In this document: one piece after another, positions 50,105 through 61,457 of the stretch
How the letters are laid out: every line of letters begins with the position of its first letter
How positions within the stretch are numbered: the stretch's first letter is position 1
Origin: Adiantum capillus-veneris
Taxonomy: Eukaryota; Streptophyta; Polypodiopsida; Polypodiales; Pteridaceae
NCBI GenBank assembly: GCA_014529385.2
Contig: CM043950.1
Location: 72,696,435-72,760,434 of the forward strand
DNA length: 64,000 nucleotides
Reading direction: 5' to 3'
Translations under genes and position numbers: made by a program
Notes under the pieces: generated by a model
Seen by the model: only the letters and a program-made list of their open reading frames with translations
Told to the model about the DNA's origin: nothing
Database searches by the model: none

Positions 50105-52177
50105 CATTGGTGCAGCCAAAGGGTGTTGACTCTAGAAATTGGCATGGGCAAATATACGTAGGCTAGCAAAAGCATGGAAAAGGGCTGTAGCAGCTAGGAG
50201 AATCATGGGATGACAAGTAGTAGCGGAATTGTATGTTTGATGCGGATTATAGGTCAAGGAAGGCTCCATGAGGGGCTAGTTTGGGGAGCAGATGAAGGGG
50301 ATGCAAAGTGCAATTTTTGGGTCCAGGAATGTAGAGCTTGAATTGTTGAAGGAGTAGGTCCAGACGGCTCATCAAACCGAGCTACGGAACCCAAGTTACT
50401 AAAGGTTGAAGTTTCAATGGACTTGTCGGACAGGGAAGCTAGGGACATGTGGTCCAACTGGAATTCAACGTACAAGTGTGTAGAGCTCAATTTATGGAGC
50501 CTACCCGTCTTTTCAGATTGCGAATCAGAGACACAGTTTGCATTTTTTGGCCAGTTGAAGTTTTACCGGGGGCTAGGTTGGTGCCCACCTGACCACATGA
50601 GGAATCATACAATCTGGAGTCTTTTGAGACTTGAGAAGGTTCTAGAGAAGGGTATGCATCATACGGAGCTAGCAAGAGTTGACTACACGTCAAACGGAGT
50701 CTAGAGCAAAAAGTTACAGCAGTCGGAAGATTGGGTGCCTTTTTCCAAAGTTGGTTGCAGATGCTTTGATCTATTTTTGTGCCCTCAGTATGGGGTCTTG
50801 GGAAATCCCGAAATGCGGTTGGAGACAGGAATTTTCAAGTTGGCAAAGTGAGCTTGCAGTCGGGTTTTTCGGCTCAGCAATCAGATCACTTGGTGACAAT
50901 TAGCAGGCCCTGAAAGGGGGGGGCGGGGGAAATTGTACAGTCAAAAGGTTTTTTTTGGAATTCCAAGGGCCTTGGAGGCTATCCCAAGAGGGGATCACCC
51001 ACGGGCTGCCACATGGCCACGGAATCACCCCACATTCCTATAAGAGGTGCCAAAGCTTAGAGTATATCATCAGGGGCGTGCCTCATTATGGGAGTATGAG
51101 TAGGAGAGAGGGGAGCTCCCTCCTCGTGAGTCCTTGGCTATGGCGCGTGAGTGGCGGCCCTGCTGGGCACTGCACGTGGTGTATTGGGGTAGTTTTGGCA
51201 CGTGGTTGCAGTGCAGTGGTGGTTGCGTGCGTGAAGAATGTGGCCGGTGGCCGTTTGATAGTGATGACATGGCGCCTGCACTAGTGGTTGATCCCGCGGC
51301 TCGTTGGGGCCCCAAACTTTTGAAGGAAACGAGGGAGGGCAATAGCGACCTCGCTATTGCCTGCCCCCCTCATGAAAGGAGTTGATCCCATAGTGGAGGG
51401 AGAGAAAGGCCAAGGCTGTTCAAAGGTCTAGCAAGGGAGATCAAGCAAAGCCAAAGAGATAACTCAAAGGCCCAAGAGGAGCAAGCCGGGCGGCCGATTT
51501 GGGTGGACATTAGGAAAATGTGTATACCATGCAACTGTTTCCAAAAATGAGCTATGCCAAGTGGTGGCAATGCAAGGAAATTCTAAATGGAGCTACAAGT
51601 GAAGTGCACGACATGAAAGCTCACCCCTTTTTTCTTTTTTAAGTCTCCTAGACACACTCCTATAAAAGGAGATAAACGTTCATTTTTGGGGGTCTTTGAC
51701 CAATGTTAGCTTTTTTGCCATGAGGTTTTTTTGCCAAGGCTTCTGAGCCATTGTTTTTGGTTGCCGAGGTTCATGCCGGCAGTGTGTTGGTTGTATATGG
51801 TATTGTATATGCAAGAAGGCTATTCTCTACTGTTTATGGGCATCATTCCCCTTTCCCCCTTCTCTCCTCTGCTTGTGTGCATGTGTTTTTGGGCGTGTGT
51901 AGGCGTGTGTGCCCCCTCGAGGTTTGTCGTGCAAAGAGAGGTAGAGAGAGGTTGTGTGAGTATGGAAGGCTGTGTATTGAGCGGAGCAGAGTGATTGAGT
52001 TTGTATGGTGCATTGCAAGGCGTATGTGTGTATGGTTGTGTGACGGTGGTGGTTTTCTTGCGGGTAGTGTTGAGTTTTGAAGGTGATCAACTCTAGTGGA
52101 TTGGGGCGTTGTCTTTACCCTGGGCTATAGTGAGGCATTGTGTTGTGTGCTAGGTGTGTTCCCCTTCCCCCTCTCCA
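50105..52177 (+). repeat. Element D 5' LTR (left border not determined)
   Basis: The end ...CTCTCCA at 52177 is 5 nt before the primer binding site, and a TATA box lies 0.5 kb upstream. The left border is somewhere after the C-like LTR piece; 50105 is an upper limit. A G run is at 50911-50929. ORFs inside show no known domain. Confidence 0.55.
51661..51668 (+). promoter_or_regulatory. TATA box of element D LTR
   Basis: TATAAAAG in ctccTATAAAAGgag. A start of transcription near 51690 would leave an R-U5 of about 490 nt. Confidence 0.65.
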
Positions 52178-52182
52178 TCTTC

Positions 52183-52200
52183 TGGTGCCCCCACTGAGGA
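52183..52200 (+). other. Primer binding site of element D (same unusual sequence as family C)
   Basis: TGGTGCCCCCACTGAGGA, identical to 21922-21939, 5 nt after the LTR end. Confidence 0.75.
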
Positions 52201-52304
52201 GCTGTCTGATGCTCCAATTTGAGATTCGAAACGGTCGTTTTTAGCCGACAAAGTGGTTGCCTGAGGGTCGAGATGTTTGATGGTCGCGTTTGAAGCTGAC
52301 AGAG

Positions 52305-53817
52305 ATGGTGGAGCCAAGTTTTGGCCCCTTATTTACGGGAATTGAAGATCCCGAGGATTGGTCAGCAGATTTCAAGTTATGGTTGTTGTCGATGTGTATG
52401 TCGACGGATGCAAAAAGGTTGTAGACGGTGCCAATGTTGATGCAAGGATGAGCCAATCGATGGTTTAAAGAGCAGTGATCAAAAATCATGGCAAAGGTTG
52501 CAGAGTCAGTTTCTGGAACGGTTTCAAGAGGTGATTACGGCGGAAAAATCTAGTGCAAGGCTAAAGGTGGTACACCAGGATGTAAGTAAAGATCTCTCTA
52601 TTTTCATTGAGCAATTTGAAGTTTGTTGGAAGCAGTTAGAGATTTCTACTACGGTCAAAACCAATCAATCCTTGAAGCTGTCAAAGCTATTAGAGTGCTT
52701 GCATCCGAGGATTAGAGAAAAGGTCAAAGATGGTGCAGATACCTATGAAGACATGATCTATCTCGCAAAGATAAAGAGCAGAAAGGTGAAGCAGAAGTTG
52801 GAGGTGGGCGTGTTAAATCCAGCAGATTACATGCCTGTTACGGAGGTAGCTAAGTACTGTCTGGTCCGCCGACCCAAGGTGATTGCAATTGTTCAAAATG
52901 CAGAGCCTGTTGAGGTAAGACCTACTATTGGTTATGTTACTTGGAGGTTTCGAGTTTGTGATGTGCATGTGCCGAGGGTGGAAGATCTTGTCCACTAGGG
53001 GAAGCTTCATGTCAAGGTGAACCAAGATGCAAAGTTGGTAGCAGATGTGGAGGTTCCAGTACGGATTGAAGAGGTAAAGCATGTTCTTGTGGAGAGTTTG
53101 CATAAGGTAGCAGAATGCAATCGAGATGCAGATACCGAGCGTTTGAAAGCTGATGAAGAAATTTTTTAAAGTGGTGAAGATGGTCAAGATTTTGTGGAGC
53201 AGCAAGCGGAAGGAGATGCAGATACGGAGTCAGTATATGATGCCGATGCCGATGCCGATGAAGATACAGGCTCGATTAGCTGGGAGACAAGTGAGGAGAA
53301 TAGAGCGGAGGAGTCCACATCCTATGACGCATAGACGGAGTCTGAAGAACCTGAACTGGTAAAGGTAAAGATGCCCTCTTATATGTTTGATGATATGGTA
53401 GTAGTCCATGTGCAAGAAGAGCAGGGAATAGAGCAAGCTGGGATTCTAGATGAAAGCCAAGTGGTGTGGTCTAGACCTGCCAATCATGATATGCAGGTGA
53501 ACGTGGTGTGTGGGGCCATGCTAATGGATGTGCTGATGAAAGTAGCGGTAGAATGTGCCATGGTGGTGCAACATGTGCAAAGTTTTGCCAAGAGAGATAG
53601 AGCAGTAGTGCCTATGGAGGAACTCAATGTGGATGCAGTAGAGAACGAGTTTCTCTCTTCCATGGAAGAGCCTGATGCAGCGGTAGAAGAGGTGATTGAA
53701 GAGCAGGTGGTTGAAGTTGATGAGCAGATGGTGTTGATCGACCTTGAAGGGCCGGTAGATGAGGAAGGGCTCGATGACGCTGGAATTGAGTGTGCCGCGC
53801 CAAAGAGGAGGTTGTGA
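52305..53817 (+). pseudogene. Element D gag with long acidic extension, broken
   Basis: The ATG at 52305 starts a gag-like protein (FTGIEDPEDWSADFKLWLL, then ANRWFKEQ). Three stops and a +1 shift before 52498 break it. The frame from 52498 then reads QSQFLERFQEVI...FIEQFEVCWKQL, typical of the second half of a retrotransposon gag. It runs on to 53817 in the same frame, with stops near 52996, 53167 and 53332. The last 280 codons are strongly acidic (DADADADEDTGS; EEVIEEQVVEVDEQMV). No CCHC knuckle, protease or RT follows before the family A insertion at 54154. It may be a non-autonomous element. The Tat relation is inferred only from the shared primer site. Confidence 0.7.
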
Positions 53818-54153
53818 TGCCAAGGATGGAGGAGATTCCGATGCAGCAGACATGTCCAATGGTGGAGAAACAAGAATCCCAAATAGTGGCTTTGCTTCCA
53901 GTGAAGGTATGTAGGTTATGGTTGATGAAAAAGATGGTAGATATAGCTCTATGGAGGCTGGTTCAGCAGGTGCACGGGTATATGCTGAAGGCCTCCACTT
54001 TATTTGGTCGGGAGGGAGGGTCACATATAAAATGTTTGATTATGTGTTATGCACTATGTGCTATGATAAAGCACAATCTATACATGTGATATGTCCTATA
54101 TAGCACAATGTTTACATAGCCGTGGTGTTTGTGTGGTTTTGTGATATGTGTGA
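53818..54153 (+). other. Element D beyond gag; degenerate AGCACAAT repeats
   Basis: A short frame (ARVYAEGLHFIWSGGRVTYKMF) continues to about 54050. The last 150 bp are made of loose copies of tgatat...agcacaat...acat, which resume at 63063 beyond the family A element. Confidence 0.5.
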
Positions 54154-55745
54154 TGTAACATTTAATGGCCTAAAATCTTATTTGTAGCGGAAATTAGCAT
54201 GAACATAGTGGGCATTTCATTAGAATAGATTCCTAAGGAGAATTACAAGAGTGCTTGGGTGGAGAGAGCAACAAAAAGCATAACACCTAGTTAGATAGCA
54301 TCGACAATACTTTCAAAAGAGAGAGCAATTAAGCTATTGACAACAGTTGAGGACCGGATTTGCATGGAGCCGATCCCCCCTCCAAAAGGCTTTGTATTAT
54401 GGTTTCTCCCATCAAGAGAGACATTGTACAATACAATTCTTTGTGTTCCTTCAAGACTAGCTAGTGCAATGAAGATGGAAGCTTCATACACCAAGCAAAA
54501 CACTTAATCAAACACAACTTGAATTATCCCCGTTCTCAGACCCAAGACCTCACACACCTTCGAAGATGGTGAGAGCTAGCAGGGTATGAGAGTAGATTGA
54601 GAGGAAAAAGAAGTATCTTACGAGAAAGAAGTACATCTCCTCACATAATCACTCATATTAGCATAGCTTAGCTTAGTAATTAGCTTGGTAGAGAAGATGA
54701 GCATGCATTGAAGCTTGGCTCTTGGTTGGATTTGCATCCACATGCCAAGAGAGTGTTGATGTAGGCTTCTATCTCACAAGCTTGGAGTAGGTGATGAGCT
54801 CTCCATTAAAGCTTGGGAGGAGATAGAGTATTTTCCCTTCACACATGGTCAAGTGTGAGAGTGTGTGTGTCAATGCCAAGAAAAAATCAGCCCCCCCTCT
54901 CTCTTGGGCGAGCCCTAGCTGCTAAGTTAGTCTGGCTTTTGCCTCATTGGACCTCCCCAGGTCAAGCCAATAGGGATTAAGCAGCATAAGTGATAGCCTT
55001 CTGACATGTGTCCCCCTTTCCCCTTTTGTGAGAGCTTTAGATAATTAAATAATTAAACTAAACTCTCATTGGACCCCTTTGCCTCCTGGCCAATAGGAAT
55101 CAGGCAAGCCATGGGGCTCCTGAATGCTCATTGGACCCCTTGGGATACTGCCCAATAGTCTTTTAGGACACTTAATTCTTATTGGTTTCTTTTATTAAAT
55201 GTTTTTAAATTAATTAAACTAGATTTACTCTAGCCTAATTCTCATTGGTCCACTTCAAGGGTCTTCCAATAGGAATTGGGCACACCTTGTGGGCATCTGA
55301 CCTAGGGAGCTGACATGTGTCCCTCATTCCCTTTGTGTAAAGGGAGCCTGTGTGTGTGTGTGTGTGGCTTTCTCTCTCATCCCCTAGCTTTGGGGCTCGC
55401 CCCCTCCCATGTAGGGATGTAGAAAGACTTTTTGGGCACACACTAAGCATCCAATTTTCCCTAAGGTTGACCTTTGGACACAACCTTTGAAGTTTGGAAC
55501 CTTAGCATTTTGGAAGTCTTAATGGGCTGAACCTTAGGGTCTTTTTAGCCCATTGTTTCACATGGCTCTTTTGCAGATGGCCCCCCCTTTGGATCCCTAT
55601 TTTCCCTCCTTTGGATCCCTACTGTGGCCGGTCTGCTAACTTAACCAATATTCTAGCTTTTTCTCCCTTGGCACTTCCCCACATTAAATGATCAGTTTAA
55701 TATGAGAAAATCATTTAGGAGAATTAGATATTGATTATTATGACA
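54154..55745 (-). repeat. Family A 3' LTR
   Basis: Minus strand TGTCATAATAATC...AAATGTTACA, 1592 bp. It contains an array of ATTGG...CCAAT modules (54941-55275), a (GT)n run near 55350, and a 70-codon ORF (54291-54503) that also occurs in the other LTR with one changed residue and looks incidental. No clear TATA box was found. Confidence 0.95.
54941..55275. promoter_or_regulatory. Array of paired ATTGG/CCAAT modules in the family A LTR
   Basis: ATTGG at 54946, 55068, 55130, 55181 and 55244, with CCAAT 18-22 nt further on at 54967, 55090, 55152 and 55266. Each pair can form a short hairpin and offers a CCAAT box on both strands. The other LTR holds the same array at about 62258-62592. Role (NF-Y-type sites) is inferred. 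Confidence 0.5.
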
Positions 55746-55758
55746 TTACCTCTCTCTT
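55746..55758 (-). other. Polypurine tract of family A
   Basis: Minus strand AAGAGAGAGGTAA directly before the 3' LTR. Confidence 0.8.
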
Positions 55759-56103
55759 GAAATCATAGTCGTCCTCGACTATGGTGTAGAGAAGATAAAG
55801 CATATGCATGAGTCCTTTTCTTAGCGGGTAGAGGATCCCTATGTTACCCTACGACATCATTCCATAATGGATGACTAGTCCATTTGGCGCTTGAGAGCCT
55901 GAGGCTGCCGCAAGCATGTCTGCACATTAGTCCTATCAGTCTTCCATAGTAGAGTGACAAGCTCTACTTGGTGTTCGGGAGACGTCGTCTCCGCAAACTT
56001 GATCTAAGCATGCATACTACTTCATTTTTGTGCACAAATAAAGAAAAAGAGAGTCTTATAAGACAAAAAAATTTTGTTCATTTTTAACATTTTGTACATT
56101 TGC
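55759..56103 (-). other. Family A 3' UTR
   Basis: 345 nt between the gag-pol stop and the polypurine tract; no ORF or repeat noticed. Confidence 0.7.
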
Positions 56104-59100
56104 TTACTCTTGGGAAACATTGTAAGCATTGACAAGGTTTAGGTTATCCTTTAATTGTATGCCTTGCATCCATCTAGCATCTTCAAAAGGATAATTCTTA
56201 AACTTAATAAGATATCGTCGGATAGTCTTACCGCCTCTTAATACCTTGTCTTCATGTCGGAGAATGGACTCGGGCTGCAGCACCTCCTCGTGGTCCTCGA
56301 TCTCCGGTGGGTCTTCAATAGTTGGTTCTTGAGGTGGCTCTCCTTTGTAAGGCTTCAAGAGGCTCACATGAAAAGCATTGTGTATGAGCCAATGATTGGG
56401 CAACTTAAGTTGATAGGCCATCTCATTGATTGGCCTAAGAATCTGGAAGGGACCATAGTACCTTTTTGCTAGTTTAGCATAGTACTTTTGGTGGCCCGTA
56501 GGATTCTTGCCCGTCGTGTGCCTTAATCGAGCCTTGGGAAACTTTAACAAGACCCAATCGTTTTCTTTAAAGGCTTGGGCTCTTCTGTGCTTGTCAGCAG
56601 CAGCCTTTTGCCTTTGCTGTGAGATAGAGATAGCATCCTTAATCTTTTGGAAAGATTCTTGTAGGTCTCGGCTATACTCATCTGCAGCGAAGATCTTCCC
56701 ATGTACCTTAAGTAGCAAGGGACTTTTTGATCTTCCCTCAATTACCTCGAAAGGTGCTTTTCCTGTAGAAGTATGTACAGTGTTATTGTAAGCATACTCT
56801 ACTAAGGGTAAGTACTTCTCCCATTGGGATCTTTGATCTACTTCCGTTACATAGGCTTTTAGTAGATCGAGAATAGTTAGGTTAGCTATTTCACTTTGGC
56901 CATCAGTTTGTGGATGATAGGCCGAAGAGAAGTTTAGCCTTGTTCCTAAATTCTCAAAGAGACCCTTCCAGAAATTACTGGTCATTCTAGGATCTCTATC
57001 CGACACTATGGACATTGGCAAGCCATGGTACTTGAAAATTTGTGAAATGAAGAGGGTTGCCATTTGATGGGCTTTGATAGTCTTTTTGACAGGTATAAAA
57101 TGAGCTTGTTTACTGAACCTGTCTACTATCGTCCATATTCCCGTATTCCCATGGATAGACTTAGGCAATCCAAAGATAAAATCCATGGATATGCTCTCCC
57201 ACGGTGAATTAGGGATTGGCAAGGGTTGAAGCAATCCAAGTTGCTTCCCTCTATCAAATTTTGTCTTTTGACATACCACACATTTGGAAACATACTCATG
57301 TATGTTCACTTTCATGGTAGGCCAATAGAAATATGTTTCAATTCCCTTTAGGGTAGACTGAATCCCTCTATGCCCCGCATATGGGGGAGCATGAGATTCA
57401 TACATTACTTTCTCACGTAGTGAGTTAGTAACGCATAGTCTATTGCCATAGAGAAGATAACCATCTTGTAAAGTAAATGGTTCTTCTTTCTTCCCTAATG
57501 CAAGGGCTGAAATCACATCTCTAAAATCGGGATCAATAGCATACTCATCTATCATTGAAGATAGATCATTGTGAGTTGCTATGGAAACCGCATTCACTCT
57601 CGGTCGTCTTGAGAGTGCATCGGCTACTTGATTATGCTTGCCAGCAATGTGAGCAATATGAAAATGAAATTGCGAAAGGAAATTTGCCCACCTCATTTGT
57701 TTGTCGGAGAGCTTGGTCTGCGTCATGAAGTACTTAAGACTTTGGTGATCCGTTCGCAGAATGAAAGGAGTCCCCAATAAATAGTGCTTCCATGAGTCTA
57801 AGGCATGTAGAACTGCAAGGAGTTCTTTTTCGTATATGCCTAGAGCTTGCTCAACAGGGTCGAGCCTTCGACTCTCATAGCCTATGGCGTGCCCTTCTTG
57901 GAGCAAAACAGCCCCAAGGCAATCACCACAAGCATCACATTGGACCTCAAATGGTTTTGAGAGATCCGGTAGTGTAAGCACAGGTTGAGAGATAAGCTTT
58001 TCTTTAAGCTTTTCGAAAGCATTGTTCTCCTTAGCAGACCACGTATACCTAACATTTTTCTTTGTTAGGTCATGTAATGGTCCCGCAATTTGTGAGAACT
58101 TTTCTATGAAGCGTCTATAGTATGCACACATACCTATAAAGCTTCTTAGTTCATGAAGATTCCTTGGTTTAGGCCATCCTTTTATTACCTCTAACTTGGA
58201 TGGATCCATTTGGATTCCATCTTGAGAGATAATGTGACCTAAATATTGAATCTCTTGCAAGAAAAATTCACTTTTCTTTCGATTAACATAAAGTTTATTC
58301 TCTCTTAAAACTTGAAATATTACCTGGAGGTGTTGCTTGTGTTCCTCTAATGAATTAGAGTAGATGATAATATCATCAAAGAACACTCCAGTGAAGGTTC
58401 GATGAGGTCTGAACAGCTTCTCCATCAAGCGGTTAAATGTGGCTGGTGCATTAGTCAAGCCAAAAGGCATGACAATGTATTCGTAAAGACCAAATGTAGT
58501 ACGAAATGCGGTCTTTACAATGTCTTGATCAACTATCCTTATTTGATGATAGCCACTTTTTAGGTCAATCCTACTGAAGTAGGTCGATCCTTGTAGCTTA
58601 TCAAATAGGTCTTCTACCCGTGGAACGGGAAACCTATTCTTGATAGTGATCCTATTTAGTGCTCTATAGTCGACACACATACGATATGTGCCGTCTTTCT
58701 TTTGCACTAATAGCACAGGTGAGCAAAATGGAGATGAGCTAGGCCTAACCATGCCCTTCTCAACTAACTCATGCACTTGCCGCATAATCTCCTCTTGTTG
58801 AGCTTGAGAAACTCTATAAGGAGGTTTGTTAGGCGGTGAACTTCCTGGAAGAAGTTCAATTGCATGGTCGTCATTACCTCGTTTAGGAGGTAGCTCACAA
58901 GGGATGTCGTCAATAAAGACATCTTGAAACCCCTTGAGAAAATTGGATAACTCTAATTCCTTTTGGTTGCTTTTATTTTCTTTTGCTAAAGCATTAGGTT
59001 CATTTTGAGAATCTTTAACAAAAATCATGTACACGGAAATAGAGCTCTTTATTGACTTGTTGAAAGCTGGTGTATGTACAATGGGGATGGTGTTACCCAT

Positions 59101-61053
59101 CTCCCTAGCATCTATATACATGTCCTTTTCCCTGAACTTAAAGGAGATTCTCCTTTCAGGAAATTTAACATGGGCAGCCAGACGGTCAAACCATGGTGCC
59201 CCTAGGATTACATCCTCATGCTTGAGAGGAGAGATAAAGAAGTCCTCTTTGTCCACATAGCCTTGGACATGAAGCCTCAATTTCCCGATTAAGGGAGTGA
59301 CTGAAGCTTCTTGCCCCTTGAAGGCACTGTCTGCGGGTAGGATATCTCCCATCTCGTAGGATTGTATGCCTAGCTTGGTGGCTAACTCCATAGATATGAA
59401 ATTGTGAGTAGAACCAGGGTCAAAGAGAATAAAAGCATCATGTTCTCTTACCTTTCCCCAAGCATGGCATAGAGGAGATCCTTTGTGGTGAGTTTGGTGA
59501 ATCTCCTCCTCTTGGATTTCAACCAAAGAAGCTCTAGGAGGATCTTGGCGGTTGTTCTTTTGGGGACAAGCGCGGTACGCATGCCCTTGTTCGCCGCACT
59601 TGAAACACCGGTTATCTTTACGATAACGCTCAAGCTCTTCAGGAGAGAGTTTATTCTTTCCTTTGTAAACTCCCTTCTCTTTAGCTTTGTTGGGATTGCC
59701 CTTAGGAGACTTTTGGACATTGTCCTTCCCCTTAGGCTCATTGGAACCCTTGTTTTCCGGGGGCTTATTATTTCTTTTACCCCCCGTTTGGAAATTGATT
59801 CGCGAGGCCACCATAGTATGGTGTATTACCGCCGATATGGTACGTGGCCTTTGGGAGTTGACATACTCCGCCATTTCTTCGGTTAAGCCCGCACAAAATT
59901 GTTGCTTTTGCTCTCCAAAATCCAACTTTTTGAAGACAGTGGCTTTGAGTTGTAGGTCCCAAAACTTGTCTACATATTTGTGGATGGATTCATTGGGAGA
60001 GAGCTTTAAGCTTCGCCATTCGGTGAGTACTTTGTCTTTGGCATCGGTGGCCAAAAACTGCTTCATAATGGAAGCTCTTAAAGCCTTCCATGTTCGTGGA
60101 GCTTCACCGTTGGCTCGTAGGCTAGACCACCATTGTCTGGCGGACTTTTGAAAGTGCATAGCTACATGGCGTAGCTTAGAGGACTCCGTGAAGCCCTCAT
60201 CTCCAAACGCCGCATCGAATTGCTGGATAAAGGCCAAAACTTTGTCTGTAGCACCGAAGGTGCCATCATAGGTAAGGAAAGAGATGCTCTTCCCTCCCTC
60301 TTTGAATTTCTTCAGCTTGGACGACCTCTTCCATGCGGCATAGGATTTCCTATGGCCTCTTCTTTTTGATGGTTCAAAAGTTGCACCATCACTTTCTTCA
60401 GAAGATGAAGAATTTGAAGAAGGTGGAGAAGAGGGTGACCTCTTTCTCGCCTTTTTCTTGTCTTGATCTTTGTCGTCTTCACCATAGCTTTCATAAGAGG
60501 AAGAGGATGAAGAAGATGGAGAAGAGGGTGTCCTCTTTCTCGCCTTTTTCTTCTCTTGCTTTTTATCATCCCTCTTTGAATTATGGCGTGGAGAAGAGTG
60601 TGATGGTCTTCTCCGCTTTGGTGGTGATGGAGAGCGTTTAGCCCGCCGTCTTCGTGGAGCCATCTCCGCCGAGGTGGCGGGAGACTCGCTTCTTTCTCGT
60701 TCCTTCGGTGGAGGCTCTTGAGTTCTCCTTTGGGAAGGAGATGCATCATCAAGAAGTAAGTTCTTGAGCCCTTCATATGGATTCTCTTCTTCTTCCCGAA
60801 TCGGAGAGAGACCTCTTTTGGTAGTCTCACAAGGAGGCTTCCTAGGTGTTCTCTCGTCATGGTGATGAGCTTGGAGAATCCCGTGAGCACGGAGCTGCCG
60901 TTGCACTTCACTTTGGAGAGATGGATTGCCCATGGCTTGTTGAAGCCTAGAAACAAGATAATTAACAAGCATTGAAGCATCATTAGTAGCTTGCTCATGA
61001 GCAAAATCAAAGTTATCAACATTAATTTCACTCTCTTTAATATTGTCAGCCAT
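56104..61053 (-). CDS. Family A gag-pol polyprotein with chromodomain
   Basis: 1649 codons, ATG at 61053, uninterrupted. Residues about 115-235 are Ser/Arg/Lys-rich (RS-like). Gag core about 245-420; CCHC knuckle CFKCGEQGHAYRAC at 483-496; protease with DPGST, Asp545; RT with Asp830 (RIDLKSGYHQ) and FFDD Asp893/894; RNase H about 1000-1120 (CDACGD, YEKELLAV, RTDHQSL); integrase zinc finger about 1205-1250 and catalytic Asp1291, Asp1352, Glu1388 (35 residues between the last two); C-terminal chromodomain about 1590-1640 (YLIKFKNYPFEDARW). Chromodomains steer integration to particular chromatin. Gag and pol share a single ORF, as in most plant chromoviruses. The protease DPG in place of DSG/DTG is a tolerated variant. 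Every catalytic residue is present, so this is likely an active or recently active enzyme set. Confidence 0.97.
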   Translation of the reverse strand: MADNIKESEINVDNFDFAHEQATNDASMLVNYLVSRLQQAMGNPSLQSEVQRQLRAHGILQAHHHDERTPRKPPCETTKRGLSPIREEEENPYEGLKNLLLDDASPSQRRTQEPPPKERERSESPATSAEMAPRRRRAKRSPSPPKRRRPSHSSPRHNSKRDDKKQEKKKARKRTPSSPSSSSSSSYESYGEDDKDQDKKKARKRSPSSPPSSNSSSSEESDGATFEPSKRRGHRKSYAAWKRSSKLKKFKEGGKSISFLTYDGTFGATDKVLAFIQQFDAAFGDEGFTESSKLRHVAMHFQKSARQWWSSLRANGEAPRTWKALRASIMKQFLATDAKDKVLTEWRSLKLSPNESIHKYVDKFWDLQLKATVFKKLDFGEQKQQFCAGLTEEMAEYVNSQRPRTISAVIHHTMVASRINFQTGGKRNNKPPENKGSNEPKGKDNVQKSPKGNPNKAKEKGVYKGKNKLSPEELERYRKDNRCFKCGEQGHAYRACPQKNNRQDPPRASLVEIQEEEIHQTHHKGSPLCHAWGKVREHDAFILFDPGSTHNFISMELATKLGIQSYEMGDILPADSAFKGQEASVTPLIGKLRLHVQGYVDKEDFFISPLKHEDVILGAPWFDRLAAHVKFPERRISFKFREKDMYIDAREMGNTIPIVHTPAFNKSIKSSISVYMIFVKDSQNEPNALAKENKSNQKELELSNFLKGFQDVFIDDIPCELPPKRGNDDHAIELLPGSSPPNKPPYRVSQAQQEEIMRQVHELVEKGMVRPSSSPFCSPVLLVQKKDGTYRMCVDYRALNRITIKNRFPVPRVEDLFDKLQGSTYFSRIDLKSGYHQIRIVDQDIVKTAFRTTFGLYEYIVMPFGLTNAPATFNRLMEKLFRPHRTFTGVFFDDIIIYSNSLEEHKQHLQVIFQVLRENKLYVNRKKSEFFLQEIQYLGHIISQDGIQMDPSKLEVIKGWPKPRNLHELRSFIGMCAYYRRFIEKFSQIAGPLHDLTKKNVRYTWSAKENNAFEKLKEKLISQPVLTLPDLSKPFEVQCDACGDCLGAVLLQEGHAIGYESRRLDPVEQALGIYEKELLAVLHALDSWKHYLLGTPFILRTDHQSLKYFMTQTKLSDKQMRWANFLSQFHFHIAHIAGKHNQVADALSRRPRVNAVSIATHNDLSSMIDEYAIDPDFRDVISALALGKKEEPFTLQDGYLLYGNRLCVTNSLREKVMYESHAPPYAGHRGIQSTLKGIETYFYWPTMKVNIHEYVSKCVVCQKTKFDRGKQLGLLQPLPIPNSPWESISMDFIFGLPKSIHGNTGIWTIVDRFSKQAHFIPVKKTIKAHQMATLFISQIFKYHGLPMSIVSDRDPRMTSNFWKGLFENLGTRLNFSSAYHPQTDGQSEIANLTILDLLKAYVTEVDQRSQWEKYLPLVEYAYNNTVHTSTGKAPFEVIEGRSKSPLLLKVHGKIFAADEYSRDLQESFQKIKDAISISQQRQKAAADKHRRAQAFKENDWVLLKFPKARLRHTTGKNPTGHQKYYAKLAKRYYGPFQILRPINEMAYQLKLPNHWLIHNAFHVSLLKPYKGEPPQEPTIEDPPEIEDHEEVLQPESILRHEDKVLRGGKTIRRYLIKFKNYPFEDARWMQGIQLKDNLNLVNAYNVSQE

Positions 61054-61457
61054 TCTAACAACTTTTAGGTGTAAACTTTTTAGGTGTACTTTGGCACTTC
61101 AAGCCCTAGTTGCTACTCCTCTTTACCCCTTTAGAAAAAGCACTCAAGCTACTGTACCCGCGGCTCGAATACCATTAATTGCAAGGAATAGAAGAGAGGG
61201 TCTTTCGACACCAAAACAGCACCGGCTCCTGTCAAGCTTCTAATAGCTCAATAGTGGTTAAGCCGTAGGCAAGCCCCGTAGGACTCCACTATTAAGACCA
61301 TAGCTCTCGACGGTGATGCCCCGTTAACTGCACAAAGGCAGGCGCACTGCAAGGCTGAAAAATCCCTATTCTACTTACTCACAGGCAATTAATAATACCA
61401 ACCATTTGTAGCTAGCTTGAGGACCTCCCTTCTTGAGCAAGAAAAGAGAAACCTTGA
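61054..61457 (-). other. Family A leader
   Basis: About 400 nt between primer site and gag. No conserved ORF; plus-strand ORF 61043-61243 is probably chance. Confidence 0.6.

Noticed and set aside
50417-50704. 95-codon ORF in the element D LTR
   Set aside because: No known domain; it lies within U3 and overlaps other random frames.
54291-54503. 70-codon ORF in both family A LTRs
   Set aside because: The two LTRs are nearly identical by descent, so its presence twice is not independent evidence; one residue differs and no family is recognised.
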